This document shows positions 54,537 through 63,467 of a stretch of 64,000 nucleotides of DNA, one piece after another. The notes below the pieces were generated by a model that was not told the origin of the DNA, did not search any database, and worked only from the letters and a program-made list of their open reading frames with translations. Positions within the stretch are counted from its first letter, which is position 1, and each line of letters begins with the position of its first letter. Source of the stretch: Acidobacteriaceae bacterium KBS 89. Its GTDB lineage: Bacteria > Acidobacteriota > Terriglobia > Terriglobales > Acidobacteriaceae. The position numbers and the translations under genes are program-made. The stretch is taken from positions 1 through 64,000 of the forward strand of contig KB906760.1 in the NCBI GenBank assembly GCA_000381605.1, in the 5' to 3' direction.

Positions 54537-55922
54537 TCAGGCCGCAATTGTCATTTTGCTGCGAACCCAAGCGGCAACCTGGGCAGGGTCTAAACGAATC
54601 ATGGTGCCGAGACGCAAGGCCGGCAGTCTTCCCTGCTCCACGAGTTTGTAGATTTCTCGACGGCTGCACTGAAGGATTTGGGCAAGCTGTATGGCGGTGA
54701 TGGCGTGCTCGAACTCTTCGATCCGGTCAGCAATCGAATTCTCAGGCTCGTCAGCAGACCCATTCAAATTGTAGGTTCCGTCTGGTTGCAAACCCAAGCG
54801 TGACCCATTTTGGACAGGCCACGTCAGCACTACCGATTCATCCTCGAAATCTTCAGCGCAAGCCCTAATCGTCTGGGCCATCCCGCTCACCCTTTCCTTA
54901 AGTTTGGGCTGTCTCGTGTCAACCTCTCGCACATACTCACTGAACGGGCTGATGCCAACAGTGATCAAACGTGCACCTAGTTTGGTCCGCACCCTGTTAT
55001 CAATGACAACAGCAGAAGCCCTGTACTTCTCAGCGAAAGATGCAATGTGCTCTTTCAGACAAAACGCATCCTCGGGATCAACCACTACAGCACAAGACTT
55101 GTAGTAGCGATTGAAATAACGTAGTTCAACTTCCGTCAAACAGCGTTTTGCCTGGATTTCAACGTCACAGATGAAGTCCGAATTGGACGGCCTAACGAAC
55201 GAACTGGCCTTGGTCGCATGACCCCTCGTGCAGGCTTTCTCGTAGTTGATGGCTTGCAGTCCACCATCAGACGCAACGCTCGTCTCCTGATACCTGCTCA
55301 CAACCTCCCTGAAGGCACGATGGCAGGCTACAGGCCTCAAATCGCGCTGGGGAACGATTACAGTCGCTTTAAAGGGCTGGCCTGCGTATTCAACGGATTT
55401 ATCTACCGACCATAGACGAGACAAATGCCGAAGCGCCTGCCAATATTTGCTCCTAGGCGCGTCTTCCTTCACCCGTCGAACCTTCGGACGTAACTCCAAC
55501 GCAATCGCCTCTGCCCATGTTTGTGGGTAATCGGCAACCGGTTGCTGACAGAGTACGTCTATGTGGTCCAGTATGTCCTCGGCAGCTTCGTTGGCTCGTC
55601 CTAACCCAAACTGGTCTGCGAGGATGACAGTCAATTCCTGGACACGCATCTTTCGTGTTTCGCGAGATATCTTCTGAGAGACGCTGTTCGGCGTGACCTC
55701 GCTGCCTGGAATGCTTAGGAGTTCAGCAAGTTTAGCTGGCTTAAAGTTGCAGGCTTCCCAATTCTCCAGCAACTTTTTAGTCTCATCGTTCCGCGAACGA
55801 AGTATTTGTAACTGCACGAAATCCGGCTCACCAGGCTGAATTGGCTCACCCTCATCGTTGACTTGTGGGCCTCTACCGACAGTGTTGTCCTCTAGATAAG
55901 ATTTTTCATCCTCATCTTCCAT
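54537..55922 (-). CDS. Island protein with C-terminal excisionase-like HTH
   Basis: This 461-residue soluble protein has a very acidic start (MEDEDEKSYLED). The C-terminal 55 residues (AITAIQLAQILQCSRREIYK, then LVEQGRLPALRLGTMIRLDP) match the small MerR-like helix-turn-helix of excisionases and DNA-binding adaptors. Residues about 70-130 may hold another small helical domain. The large middle part (about 140-390) has no motif I know. It is the only leftward gene in the first 8 kb of the island and faces the capsid genes across 900 bases of non-coding DNA, so it may regulate or replicate the element. That is inference. Confidence 0.65.
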   Translation of the reverse strand: MEDEDEKSYLEDNTVGRGPQVNDEGEPIQPGEPDFVQLQILRSRNDETKKLLENWEACNFKPAKLAELLSIPGSEVTPNSVSQKISRETRKMRVQELTVILADQFGLGRANEAAEDILDHIDVLCQQPVADYPQTWAEAIALELRPKVRRVKEDAPRSKYWQALRHLSRLWSVDKSVEYAGQPFKATVIVPQRDLRPVACHRAFREVVSRYQETSVASDGGLQAINYEKACTRGHATKASSFVRPSNSDFICDVEIQAKRCLTEVELRYFNRYYKSCAVVVDPEDAFCLKEHIASFAEKYRASAVVIDNRVRTKLGARLITVGISPFSEYVREVDTRQPKLKERVSGMAQTIRACAEDFEDESVVLTWPVQNGSRLGLQPDGTYNLNGSADEPENSIADRIEEFEHAITAIQLAQILQCSRREIYKLVEQGRLPALRLGTMIRLDPAQVAAWVRSKMTIAA

Positions 55923-56224
55923 ATCGACAATGGCCGCCCAAGCCAGAAATTTGTGTCAACAGTTCAAAAAAGTGGCTTTTCTGCCATCCCCACCCTACAG
56001 TTTTTAATATTTTCTTGGTGTTTCCAGTAGTCAGAGCACCCATCACCACTACTGAACAAGCGCAATTGTAACCGCTAATGGTCTTAATTGCAACATATTT
56101 GTTGCCAAACAGGGCAAATAATCCTGCTGACAGCGTTGGGCGAACTCGCAGAGCTAGCCTTCTGATTCCTCCAACCTTTCTGGTCTATCTGTCGGCTAGC
56201 AGGCACAGCGCATAAAAATATTAA

Positions 56225-56348
56225 TTTTGCAGCTACTTTCACGACTACTTTTGTGTTTGACTTGTCAAATCTCTCTTCCACAGAGGGAGAAGACGCTTGA
56301 AGTACACCGGCATTTGGCCGCCACTCTCCTGAGGGCGGCCTTTTTTTT
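56225..56348 (+). ncRNA. Putative small RNA or attenuator, copy A
   Basis: This element runs TTTTGCAG, 18 bases, TTGTGTTTGACT, then a stem TCTCTC / GGGAGA with a 9-base loop (about 56270-56290), and ends in the hairpin GGCCGCC / GGCGGCC (56316-56340) plus eight T. Copy B 420 bases downstream repeats the order and spacing. No coding frame spans it. Confidence 0.55.
56316..56348 (+). terminator. Intrinsic terminator of element A
   Basis: A perfect 7-bp GC-rich stem GGCCGCC / GGCGGCC with an 11-base loop is followed directly by eight T. No recognised gene ends upstream on this strand. Confidence 0.85.
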
Positions 56349-56648
56349 GCTCCAAATCTCACTGGACTTTAGTGCCGATTGCGGAGGTCATTGCCAAACA
56401 CCCAATCGACTTCTTCGTCCCTATGGCAGCGGCGGTGATCCCAGGCATTTCTGGCTATGACACAGGCGACGGTGAAGTCTGCGACAGCGACGATAAAGAT
56501 CCCAGACGTCAATGCATTTTGGGCGTGATTGAGCCATTCCCAGGCACGCAATAGAAGCAAAGTTGCGATCTTGTGCATGCACTTAACCTTAAAGAAAACT
56601 CAAGGGTACTACCGTCTCCTAGTAGACATAGGGTTAAAAACTACAAGT

Positions 56649-56760
56649 TTTTGCAGTTATTCGCCCATGATTCTTGTGTTTAACTGGGAACATCTCTCAC
56701 CAAGGAGAGAACGTAAGGTTACTCCTGAAACCCGCCTCGCTCCCGAGGCGGTTTTTTTTT
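56649..56760 (+). ncRNA. Putative small RNA or attenuator, copy B
   Basis: This is the same layout as copy A: TTTTGCAG, 17 bases, TTGTGTTTAACT, then a perfect stem TCTCTC / GAGAGA with loop ACCAAG (56693-56710), and a final hairpin CCGCCTCG / CGAGGCGG plus nine T. It lies about 70 bases before the portal gene, so it could be the leader of the capsid operon that stops transcription unless relieved. Confidence 0.55.
56732..56760 (+). terminator. Intrinsic terminator of element B
   Basis: An 8-bp stem CCGCCTCG / CGAGGCGG with a 4-base loop and nine T. It stands 70 bases upstream of the portal start and in the same direction, so capsid genes would need read-through or a promoter after it. Confidence 0.88.
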
Positions 56761-56830
56761 GCTCTAGAGAGCCCACATTCCCCCTCAATTTTGAACTCAA
56801 ACGCCCAATCGTGGGCTGAATGGAACACGC

Positions 56831-58093
56831 ATGATCACACTTGGGCTATCACAGCCCACAACACGTAGTAACCCGTTGGAAAGCCCCTCCGTTCCCCTGA
56901 CAAGTTCCATTGCATGGGAGATTCTGAGTGGAGGAGGGCAGTCCGATGCCGCCGAAATAGTGAACAGCCACACGGCGATGCAATTGGCAACGGTTAATGC
57001 TTGCACACAGCTAATCTCTGGATCAATCTCATCTTTGCCGCTGATTCTCTATGAAAAGTCTGCTAGCGGAAAACAAGAGGCATCAAACGATCTCTTGCAT
57101 TACCTTCTTACCCATGAGCCGAACCCTGACTCCACAGCAGCAACGATGTGGAACACCTTCATTGGCTCTGTGTTGCTTACGGGTAACGGATATTTGGAAA
57201 TCACACGCAACAGTGCAGGGGTTGCCGGTCTGTGGTTCATGAACCCAAACCAGGTCAAGGTTGTACGTCTGTCGAATGGTTCACTCGTGTATCAGACAAC
57301 GGAGGCAGGACAGGAACGCAGCCTGCCAGCGAAAGATGTCATTCACGTCCCTGCATTTTCGACAAATGGTGTAATGGGAGTTTCGGTCATCCACAATGCA
57401 CGAAACGTAATTGGTTCCGCCATAGCGATGGATCGTTTTGGCTCACGCTTCTTCGCTAATTTCGCTATGCCGCAGTTAGCTTTGCTGACTAAGCTGAAAG
57501 TTCGCCCAGAAGATAAATACAAGATGCGACAGGATTGGGAAGCTCTCCAGACGGGCAATAATCAGCATCGGGTTGCAGTTCTTGATCAGGAAATGGACAT
57601 CAAAGTATTGAGCGTGCCACCTGAAGATGCTCAATTCCTCGAAACGAAAAAGCTATCGAGGCAGGAGATTTGTGGCCTTTTCAAAGTTCATCCCTCGCAG
57701 ATTGGTGATACATCAAGGGTCGCAGGCGAAACATATGCAGGACAGCAGATCACCTTCTTAAGAGACTGTCTTAGACCCTGGATGAATGCAGTGCAGCAGG
57801 AGCTCGTACGCAAGCTGCTTCCTGGTCAATATCGCAAATACACAATCGCTTACGATACGCGAGACCTTCTGAAGGTTGACCAGAAAACCCAGATGGAATC
57901 GCTAATGACTGCACGGCAAGCTGGTCTGTTGACTACAGATGAAGGCCGGGAAATGGCTGGGTTGGACCCAGTCGGAGGCGAGGTCGGTTCACTCATCCTC
58001 GCGCCTGTAAATATGTGCGACGTGCGGGGATTGGTAGGCAGTAAACCTCCTGCAACGGCACAGCCGAAGAAAGTAGCAGACAATGACGAATAA
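56831..58093 (+). CDS. HK97-type phage portal protein
   Basis: This 420-residue protein forms the ring at the capsid vertex through which DNA passes. Family landmarks are TAMQLATVNACTQLISGSIS (start of the core), LLTGNGYLEITRNSAG, LSRQEICGLFKVHPSQIGD and ETYAGQQITFLRDCLRPWMN. The length is normal, so it looks intact. It overlaps the protease gene by 11 bases. Its upstream neighbour is a strong terminator rather than the terminase gene usually found there. Confidence 0.92.
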   Translation: MITLGLSQPTTRSNPLESPSVPLTSSIAWEILSGGGQSDAAEIVNSHTAMQLATVNACTQLISGSISSLPLILYEKSASGKQEASNDLLHYLLTHEPNPDSTAATMWNTFIGSVLLTGNGYLEITRNSAGVAGLWFMNPNQVKVVRLSNGSLVYQTTEAGQERSLPAKDVIHVPAFSTNGVMGVSVIHNARNVIGSAIAMDRFGSRFFANFAMPQLALLTKLKVRPEDKYKMRQDWEALQTGNNQHRVAVLDQEMDIKVLSVPPEDAQFLETKKLSRQEICGLFKVHPSQIGDTSRVAGETYAGQQITFLRDCLRPWMNAVQQELVRKLLPGQYRKYTIAYDTRDLLKVDQKTQMESLMTARQAGLLTTDEGREMAGLDPVGGEVGSLILAPVNMCDVRGLVGSKPPATAQPKKVADNDE

Positions 58094-58790
58094 AAAAGAG
58101 CTTCGCTATCTTCCGGCACGTGAGTTAAGAATTTCTACAGCGGCGGATGGAACCAAAAAACTCACAGGGTATGCAATCGTCTTTGGAGTTCGCTCAGTCA
58201 ACCTGGGTGGATTTGTGGAGGTTGTAGATCCTAAGGCAGTGTCAACATCTTTACGAACGCAGGATATTCTCTGCTTAAATAATCACGATTCATCGCAACC
58301 CCTTGCGCGTTCTCCTGGGACGCTGACGCTAACAACAGATGCCATAGGAGTGGCTTTTACCTGCTCACTGGACACTCGTATCAGTTATGCAAACGATCTT
58401 GTGATCTCTGTAGAACGGGGCGACGTACGAGGAATGTCTTTTGGGTTCCAAACGAACAAAGACACTTGGACTAACGACAGTGGAACGTTGCTTAGGACTT
58501 TGGAGGATATTGAAATATTTGAGATATCAACAGTCTCCAGTCCAGCTTACAAACAGACAGACGTGAGTGTCAGGAACATCCCGAGAGAACTGCGTTCTCT
58601 TCTCAAGCGTTCCAGTGATGATGAGTACGATGAGTGCGAATGCATCTGTCCAGAATGTGAAGAAGGCGATTGTGACGATTGCAGTAACCCTGACTGTGAA
58701 GACCCAAATTGTGATCACAGTGAAAGGTCTGCACGCTCCATTGAGATGTGGAGGCTGAACACTCAACTGGCAATCGCTTTGCGCCGATAG
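58083..58790 (+). CDS. HK97-type prohead protease with Cys/Asp-rich tail
   Basis: This serine protease trims capsid scaffolds during head maturation. The 235-residue protein has LTGYAIVFGVRSVNLGGFVE near the start, the His site LCLNNHDSSQPLARS (His68) and the nucleophile in VRGMSFGFQ (Ser119), followed by EIFEISTVSSPAYKQTDVSV. After about residue 178 comes an unusual tail with eight cysteines in 26 residues (185-210) among many Asp and Glu, which resembles a metal-binding patch. It starts inside the portal gene and precedes the capsid gene by 97 bases. Confidence 0.9.
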   Translation: MTNKKELRYLPARELRISTAADGTKKLTGYAIVFGVRSVNLGGFVEVVDPKAVSTSLRTQDILCLNNHDSSQPLARSPGTLTLTTDAIGVAFTCSLDTRISYANDLVISVERGDVRGMSFGFQTNKDTWTNDSGTLLRTLEDIEIFEISTVSSPAYKQTDVSVRNIPRELRSLLKRSSDDEYDECECICPECEEGDCDDCSNPDCEDPNCDHSERSARSIEMWRLNTQLAIALRR

Positions 58791-58887
58791 ACTTGTCCAC
58801 CAACTAACTGCATAACGCCTGGACCCAGACGCGCCTCGTGCGACGTGTGGTCGTCCTGCGTCCCACCTACGAAAAAGGATAAAGATT

Positions 58888-60084
58888 ATGTCGAAAATTA
58901 ATGAATTGAAGCAGCAGAAAACCAAGTTGCTGTTGGATGCACAGGCACTTGTGACGAAGAAGGACGTAACAAAGGAAGATCGCAGTCAGGCTACCGCTAT
59001 GCTAGCCGATGCTGACATCCTTGAGCAGAGCATTGTGATTGAAGAGAGGGTTGCCAAGGATCAGGCTGAACAGCGTTCCTCTGGGGCTCGTCCTCCACGC
59101 GCACAGCCTGGGCAGGATGTCTCTGACGCAAACACTGAAGCCATTACTCGCAGCTTTGAACAGTACATTCGCACTGGCCGGATTGATGCATCTTTGGAAA
59201 CCCGCGCAATTGGTGAAGGCCCCGTTGCAGGAAACGTAACGGTTACAGCCGGTGTTGCTGTTCCTACATCTGTCGGTGACCTCACCATTGTGCAGAAGTC
59301 GCTGGGCAATCTCGCAGGTGCGGTGAGACAGCTTGTCACAGACGCAGGGCAGCCGGTTCGCTTGCCAATCATAGATGACACAGCAAATGATTTGGTCGAA
59401 CTCGCAGAATTGGCAGACCAGGGAGAGATAGATACTGCTATCACTTCTGTTAATAGCACTGTAGACGATCTTTCCTCTGGGTTGATCGTTATCTCGAACC
59501 AACTCCTAGCCGACTCTGCGTTTTCCGTCTCCGACATGATCACTCAGATTTTCAATGATCGCGTTATCAAAGGACTGAACAAGCGTGTTTACAACGGCAA
59601 CAGTGGTTCGTTCAATGCGATTACTGCTGGTGTGCCGGTAAAGGTTACGACTGCTTCCGCAACGGATATAACTTGGCCAGAATTGACCAAATTATATGGC
59701 GCGACAGATGCGAGTTATCGCGCGAATGCAAGTTGGATTTTCTCGTCACAGGTGCACGCATACCTCATGGGAATAACCAACCCGTCCACCGGACAGCCGA
59801 TCCTGCAACCTGACGTACACGGCAATCCGTTTGGAACGCTCTTGGGCAGGCCGATTGTAATTTCTGAGGTGGCACCAGCGGCGACGGCGGCACTTAAGCC
59901 TATTCTGTTCGGTGACCTCAGCACCTACACGCTGCGTACCGTTCGTCAGCCGACTATTCTCAGGTTGTCTGAACGTTTTGCAACGCAGAACGCCACCGGC
60001 TTCATTTTGTTTTTCAGGGCTGGCGGTGTGAGCGTCTCACAGAGTTCGAGCCCTGCAATTGTCTCCCTTCAAATGCATTCCTAA
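58888..60084 (+). CDS. HK97-type major capsid protein
   Basis: This is a 398-residue protein. The first 90 residues are charged and helical, the scaffold-like delta domain expected to be cut off by the protease. The rest has the HK97 fold pattern: PTSVGDLTIVQKSLGNLAGA, DDLSSGLIVISNQLLADSAF, RYLMG-like HAYLMGITNPSTGQPILQPD and GNPFGTLLGRPIVISE. The C-terminus is short and complete. GGATAA lies about ten bases before the ATG. A strong terminator follows, so portal, protease and capsid form a closed unit. Confidence 0.93.
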   Translation: MSKINELKQQKTKLLLDAQALVTKKDVTKEDRSQATAMLADADILEQSIVIEERVAKDQAEQRSSGARPPRAQPGQDVSDANTEAITRSFEQYIRTGRIDASLETRAIGEGPVAGNVTVTAGVAVPTSVGDLTIVQKSLGNLAGAVRQLVTDAGQPVRLPIIDDTANDLVELAELADQGEIDTAITSVNSTVDDLSSGLIVISNQLLADSAFSVSDMITQIFNDRVIKGLNKRVYNGNSGSFNAITAGVPVKVTTASATDITWPELTKLYGATDASYRANASWIFSSQVHAYLMGITNPSTGQPILQPDVHGNPFGTLLGRPIVISEVAPAATAALKPILFGDLSTYTLRTVRQPTILRLSERFATQNATGFILFFRAGGVSVSQSSSPAIVSLQMHS

Positions 60085-60103
60085 TCCATTAAGATAATTA
60101 AAG

Positions 60104-60142
60104 CCCACCATTCTCCTTCACTGGAGGTGGTGGGTTTTTTTT
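60104..60142 (+). terminator. Terminator after the capsid gene
   Basis: The stem CCCACC / GGTGGG with inner CTCC / GGAG pairing is followed by eight T. It ends the capsid operon 20 bases past the stop codon. Confidence 0.88.
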
Positions 60143-60193
60143 GTGCCAATCAGCTCTGGCAGACGGATAATGCTTTCAAAGGGGTAAACGTAC

Positions 60194-61108
60194 ATGGCTG
60201 AAAGAGAACACTTCACAAACGGCAGAACGTGGGCGTTCGGGACTGGGTTTAGCCTAGTCGGCCTCTCTTTTGGAGCGCAAATATCTGGCTGGGGCCATTG
60301 GATAATGATAGGAGCTGGCTACGGGGTAGGCACTCTTTCGATGTTGCTACCGAGCGTACTTTTCACTAAGTCATACTTTTCCAGCCAATCTGAACACTCG
60401 ACCATTGCACCCAAACCAACTATCGGTCCATTCCCCGCAGACTCATCGAGGCTAAAAATTATCTCAGCGCACTACGGAGTTGAGGGTGGGCCAGATGATG
60501 ATGTCGCTGAAGAATATCTGCGGCCAAGGATTAGTGGCCACGCACTCGCAGGATGGGTTGGAGCTGACCTTTTTGGGCCACTTGATCCTGCAATTGGGCA
60601 ACATAAGAGACTGAAGGTTCACTATTCGTTTGAAGGTCGTGAGTCAATAGTAGAAAGAGGCGAAAACAAACTTTTAGTTCTTCCCGAGGACCCGCTCCTA
60701 AAAGGTAGAACTATTAGCGCTCCAACCGGTTGCACAACGCCCTCAGAACTGAGAGGCTGTATCGTTGAATTACTAGGGGATTTTTACGCCCTGCTGCTTG
60801 AAAATGGTGATGACCCTTGCGGCCTTCCAGAATTTTCCGAATTTGGCTTTGGTTCTCAGGTACCAGAAGACGCTTATGTGAAAACTGCGTCCGCTAAACG
60901 ATTCAACGAACGGTTAAGAGCCATTGAGGAGGGGGCTAACCGTACTGGTTTTTGGGAGAAAATTAGCATATCTCTTATCGGTAAAAATGAAAGGACATCC
61001 GTTCTCGGCGAAGTTCGCAATGCTTACGAGGTTCGTCATCAACTAGATAATCTCAAGGACCTCCTATCGGCAATAGATAACAAGTACAGGATAGGAGCTG
61101 ACCGATGA
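60194..61108 (+). CDS. Unknown island membrane protein
   Basis: This 304-residue protein has two hydrophobic helices in the first 62 residues (FGTGFSLVGLSFGAQISGWG and the stretch after it, about 30-58) and a soluble remainder of about 240 residues with no motif I recognise. A stop/start overlap (ATGA) couples it to the next gene, so the two products probably act together. It comes 110 bases after the capsid gene and its terminator, so it is a separate unit and perhaps island cargo. Confidence 0.7.
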   Translation: MAEREHFTNGRTWAFGTGFSLVGLSFGAQISGWGHWIMIGAGYGVGTLSMLLPSVLFTKSYFSSQSEHSTIAPKPTIGPFPADSSRLKIISAHYGVEGGPDDDVAEEYLRPRISGHALAGWVGADLFGPLDPAIGQHKRLKVHYSFEGRESIVERGENKLLVLPEDPLLKGRTISAPTGCTTPSELRGCIVELLGDFYALLLENGDDPCGLPEFSEFGFGSQVPEDAYVKTASAKRFNERLRAIEEGANRTGFWEKISISLIGKNERTSVLGEVRNAYEVRHQLDNLKDLLSAIDNKYRIGADR

Positions 61109-61902
61109 AACAAAAGTTAGCGACTGATCAGGTTCTCATAAAAAAGTGCCCCTTACCAAGAGAATCGGCGATCTTGCATGATCACACCATGGCCTTCGCT
61201 TCAATAGTACAGCGGGGCATCGCCAAAGATGGTGGATGTAAGACCGCCGCTTCGGAAGCACTAAATGTGCTCACCTACACTGCGATATTGACGCACAGAG
61301 CGGCTCGGTCGCTTTGCGAAGACGGTTGGACACCGGTTGCGCCATTGCTCGTTCGCACATTGTTGGACATTTTTGCCAGTTGCATAGCCATCGTCGCGAT
61401 ACCCGCGGACGCAAACTTCATGGGCTTTAAATATCTTGCACACTTTTTCCAAATGTACCTAAAGGAGCCGAACCTGTCCGATGACGAGCAAAAAGATGCT
61501 GAATTTAATCTCGCAAAGCTAGTCACGGGCCTGCCAACGGCTGACCAGACGAGGGCGAATGATTTGATCAAGAGTGGCATAGTCCAAAACTACTGGTTTC
61601 AGCCTGAATACCAAAGCACCAAAGCTCTTTTGAACCAATCGTCAGTTCCAATTTACGGTCTGTATCGCATTTTGTCTGCGATCACGCATGGAGGGTTTTC
61701 CGCCAAATTGTTGTTCAACGATTTTCCTACCTCCGAGGATATTGAACCGCGTGATCATCCCAAAGCCAAAGCGCGAATGATCGTGGCGTCGTCCCGCCTC
61801 TTAGCGGAGATTTGCTATGTGCGAGACCAATTTGACAACGGTGGTGTAAATGCCAAGTTACATGCAGCCCTATTGCAGGAAATAAATTCTCACAAAGCCT
61901 GA
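61105..61902 (+). CDS. DUF5677/HEPN-like protein
   Basis: This 265-residue helical protein has the central pattern THRAARSLCEDGWTPVAPLL-VRTLLDIFASC and, near the end, YRILSAITHGGFSAKLLF. An Arg followed by seven residues ending in His-Gly in a late helix, with an earlier helix bearing R-(S/T)-L-(L/E), is how DUF5677 and related HEPN-fold proteins look. Some HEPN proteins are RNases in toxin or anti-phage systems, while others only bind. It is translationally coupled to the membrane protein upstream. The family call is from memory of patterns. Confidence 0.55.
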   Translation: MKQKLATDQVLIKKCPLPRESAILHDHTMAFASIVQRGIAKDGGCKTAASEALNVLTYTAILTHRAARSLCEDGWTPVAPLLVRTLLDIFASCIAIVAIPADANFMGFKYLAHFFQMYLKEPNLSDDEQKDAEFNLAKLVTGLPTADQTRANDLIKSGIVQNYWFQPEYQSTKALLNQSSVPIYGLYRILSAITHGGFSAKLLFNDFPTSEDIEPRDHPKAKARMIVASSRLLAEICYVRDQFDNGGVNAKLHAALLQEINSHKA

Positions 61903-61919
61903 CGAACGAGGGTCAACAA

Positions 61920-62378
61920 ATGAGGGAAAAGGCTGAAACTCGCGATGCTGACGTGCTATTGCATAAGCAGATGAACAAACTCATTAGAAAGGAGCGGCAG
62001 GACTCAGTGCTCGGCATCGTGATGATCATTGGAATCCTTGGAGGTGGATTTTGGTGGGTGCATTCTTTCCTAGAGGATTCAGGTTGGATTTCGCACGTCT
62101 TCACTGTGAATATGTACATGCGGGACAACTGGCTCGAAGGTGAGAACCGAGTCTGTTTCGGCGTCCAAGACAATCAGACGCCCAATGGACAACGACAGTT
62201 CACATCTCTCTGGTGCCCCGACATAGCAGAAGATATTGCTCCTCACAATATTTCGATAAGGTTTTGGGGGAAGACATATCGACCGGACTCGAAGGTCGTT
62301 GATGAATTTGCGGGCACCAGTTTTCAATGGCGTTGTGCCCGTCGTCGCGACGGATTCGATTGCTATGCGATTAATTGA
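61920..62378 (+). CDS. Unknown single-pass membrane protein of the island
   Basis: This 152-residue protein has a charged N-terminus (about 30 residues), one membrane helix (VLGIVMIIGILGGGFWWVHS, about 30-49) and an outer domain of about 100 residues with Cys84, Cys99, Cys139 and Cys147, which could form disulfides. GAGGG precedes the ATG. It is 17 bases after the HEPN-like gene, likely the third gene of one operon. No family recognised. Confidence 0.65.
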   Translation: MREKAETRDADVLLHKQMNKLIRKERQDSVLGIVMIIGILGGGFWWVHSFLEDSGWISHVFTVNMYMRDNWLEGENRVCFGVQDNQTPNGQRQFTSLWCPDIAEDIAPHNISIRFWGKTYRPDSKVVDEFAGTSFQWRCARRRDGFDCYAIN

Positions 62379-62469
62379 TGAGGCAGGAATAGGAAATGCG
62401 GCCAGAAAAGATGGCGGTGTCAGAAATCCAATGTTTGCGAAACGGCGGTATTAGTAGCCAGCCACGATC

Positions 62470-62679
62470 TTATCGTTTTCCATTGGACTTCCCTGAACGA
62501 TAGACAGGCGACGCCTTGGGTTTGTGATGCGTTTTGGGCATCCAATTCCCGCCATAGTTCTTTGCTACTACCCTGAGCCCACATGCAGCACAAGGCTGCG
62601 AAAGGAATTCAGTGTCCGGGTTGGCCTTGATCGTCAGGATGGTGGCATCACTGAAATAGCTCTTACTACATATTGCCAT
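62470..62679 (-). CDS. Small unknown protein with CxxC
   Basis: The 69-residue reading starts at the ATG at 62679, with AGAGGAG four bases upstream, right after the end of the next leftward gene. It contains PCAACGLRVVAKNYGGNWMP, a single CxxC that might be half of a zinc site, and a basic Lys-rich end. The frame is open upstream, but that part overlaps the neighbour. Real gene likely because of the ribosome site and spacing; function unknown. Confidence 0.5.
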   Translation of the reverse strand: MAICSKSYFSDATILTIKANPDTEFLSQPCAACGLRVVAKNYGGNWMPKTHHKPKASPVYRSGKSNGKR

Positions 62680-62690
62680 GATGCTCCTCT

Positions 62691-63176
62691 CTACAAACGG
62701 ACGGACGGCCTGTCTTCTTCCGTCCACTGCCGATAAGTCGCGACGAGCCTTTCTGCATCGTGATCCCATTGGTAATTGGTGAAATACACTGTCTGCGAAA
62801 GGCTCTCATAAACAAGTTCCAAACCCAACTTGTGGTCCCATCCATTGTAATACTGAGCCAGTTCTGGAAGAGTAATAAAGTTCGTCGGTGCCAACGATGA
62901 TGAGATGGGATCCTTGGGATGCATGCCTTTGCCGTGGAGGGCATAGCGGATATTTAATGCCGGACCGTTGCCCTGGTTGATGAGTTTGTCGTCCCCGTCG
63001 CTATCCCTAAAGAATGCAATAAAGGGTGCGATAGACGCTTCGTTCTGCTTTTGTGCCAAACCTACCAGCTTGTTCGTAGCAGCGACATATTGTGCGACCT
63101 TTATAAGAGTAAGGAATGTGAGGAATGCAATAGCCCACGTTCCCAATGCTGTCCAATCAATCGTGCAGTGCGACAT
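62691..63176 (-). CDS. Unknown small membrane-anchored protein
   Basis: This 161-residue protein has an N-terminal membrane helix (WTALGTWAIAFLTFLTLIKV, about 8-27), a short linker and a soluble domain with the phrase INQGNGPALNIRYALHGKG. N-x-G-x-G-P-A-x-N-I is common in small hypothetical proteins with a beta-sandwich outer domain. It lies upstream of the small CxxC gene on the same strand. Function unknown. Confidence 0.65.
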   Translation of the reverse strand: MSHCTIDWTALGTWAIAFLTFLTLIKVAQYVAATNKLVGLAQKQNEASIAPFIAFFRDSDGDDKLINQGNGPALNIRYALHGKGMHPKDPISSSLAPTNFITLPELAQYYNGWDHKLGLELVYESLSQTVYFTNYQWDHDAERLVATYRQWTEEDRPSVRL

Positions 63177-63467
63177 AATTATTTCATCCTTGTCGTTGGA
63201 TTGTGCGTTCGTTATTCGGCGAGCGGCTCATTTATATCTTTAATTGCGCCCTTGGGACTTTTTTTGCTTCCTTGGGATTCTTTCCGTAATACCTCATTGC
63301 AATCGTCGCAGGTAGTTCTTCTGGTGGTTGGCATCTGGATTTGCGTCATCGGTACCCCTTGCCAAAGAGCCAGACCAACGGGGCATGCAAACGGCTCTTT
63401 TTATCGGGAATGGCATTTGAACAATAATGGCAATAAGCCTCTAAGTTTTCGGCGAATGCGGTGCGGA

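Larger units (their letters stand above)
55923..56830. other. Long non-coding region with two RNA-like elements
   Basis: About 900 bases lie between the divergent HTH and portal genes. It holds two related hairpin-terminator elements (56225-56348 and 56649-56760), separated by 300 bases. A leftward frame at 56369-56578 (69 residues, one hydrophobic stretch) and a rightward one at 56372-56554 overlap there; neither has a good ribosome site. The region should also carry the promoters of both flanking genes. Confidence 0.5.

Noticed and set aside
56291..56333. An 11-codon TTG-started leader peptide in element A, with its stop in the terminator loop
   Set aside because: Copy B has no matching start codon or peptide, so an attenuation peptide is not conserved between the two copies.
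56369..56578. 69-codon leftward frame with one hydrophobic stretch between the two RNA elements
   Set aside because: Only AAGG eight bases before the ATG, overlaps a competing rightward frame, and resembles no holin or known small protein closely; left uncalled.
60104..60123. The string CCATTCTCC, also present at the 3' end of tRNA-Ser, as a possible right attachment site
   Set aside because: Only nine bases match and they belong to the stem and loop of the capsid terminator; a real tRNA-type attachment site would copy a longer stretch including the T arm.
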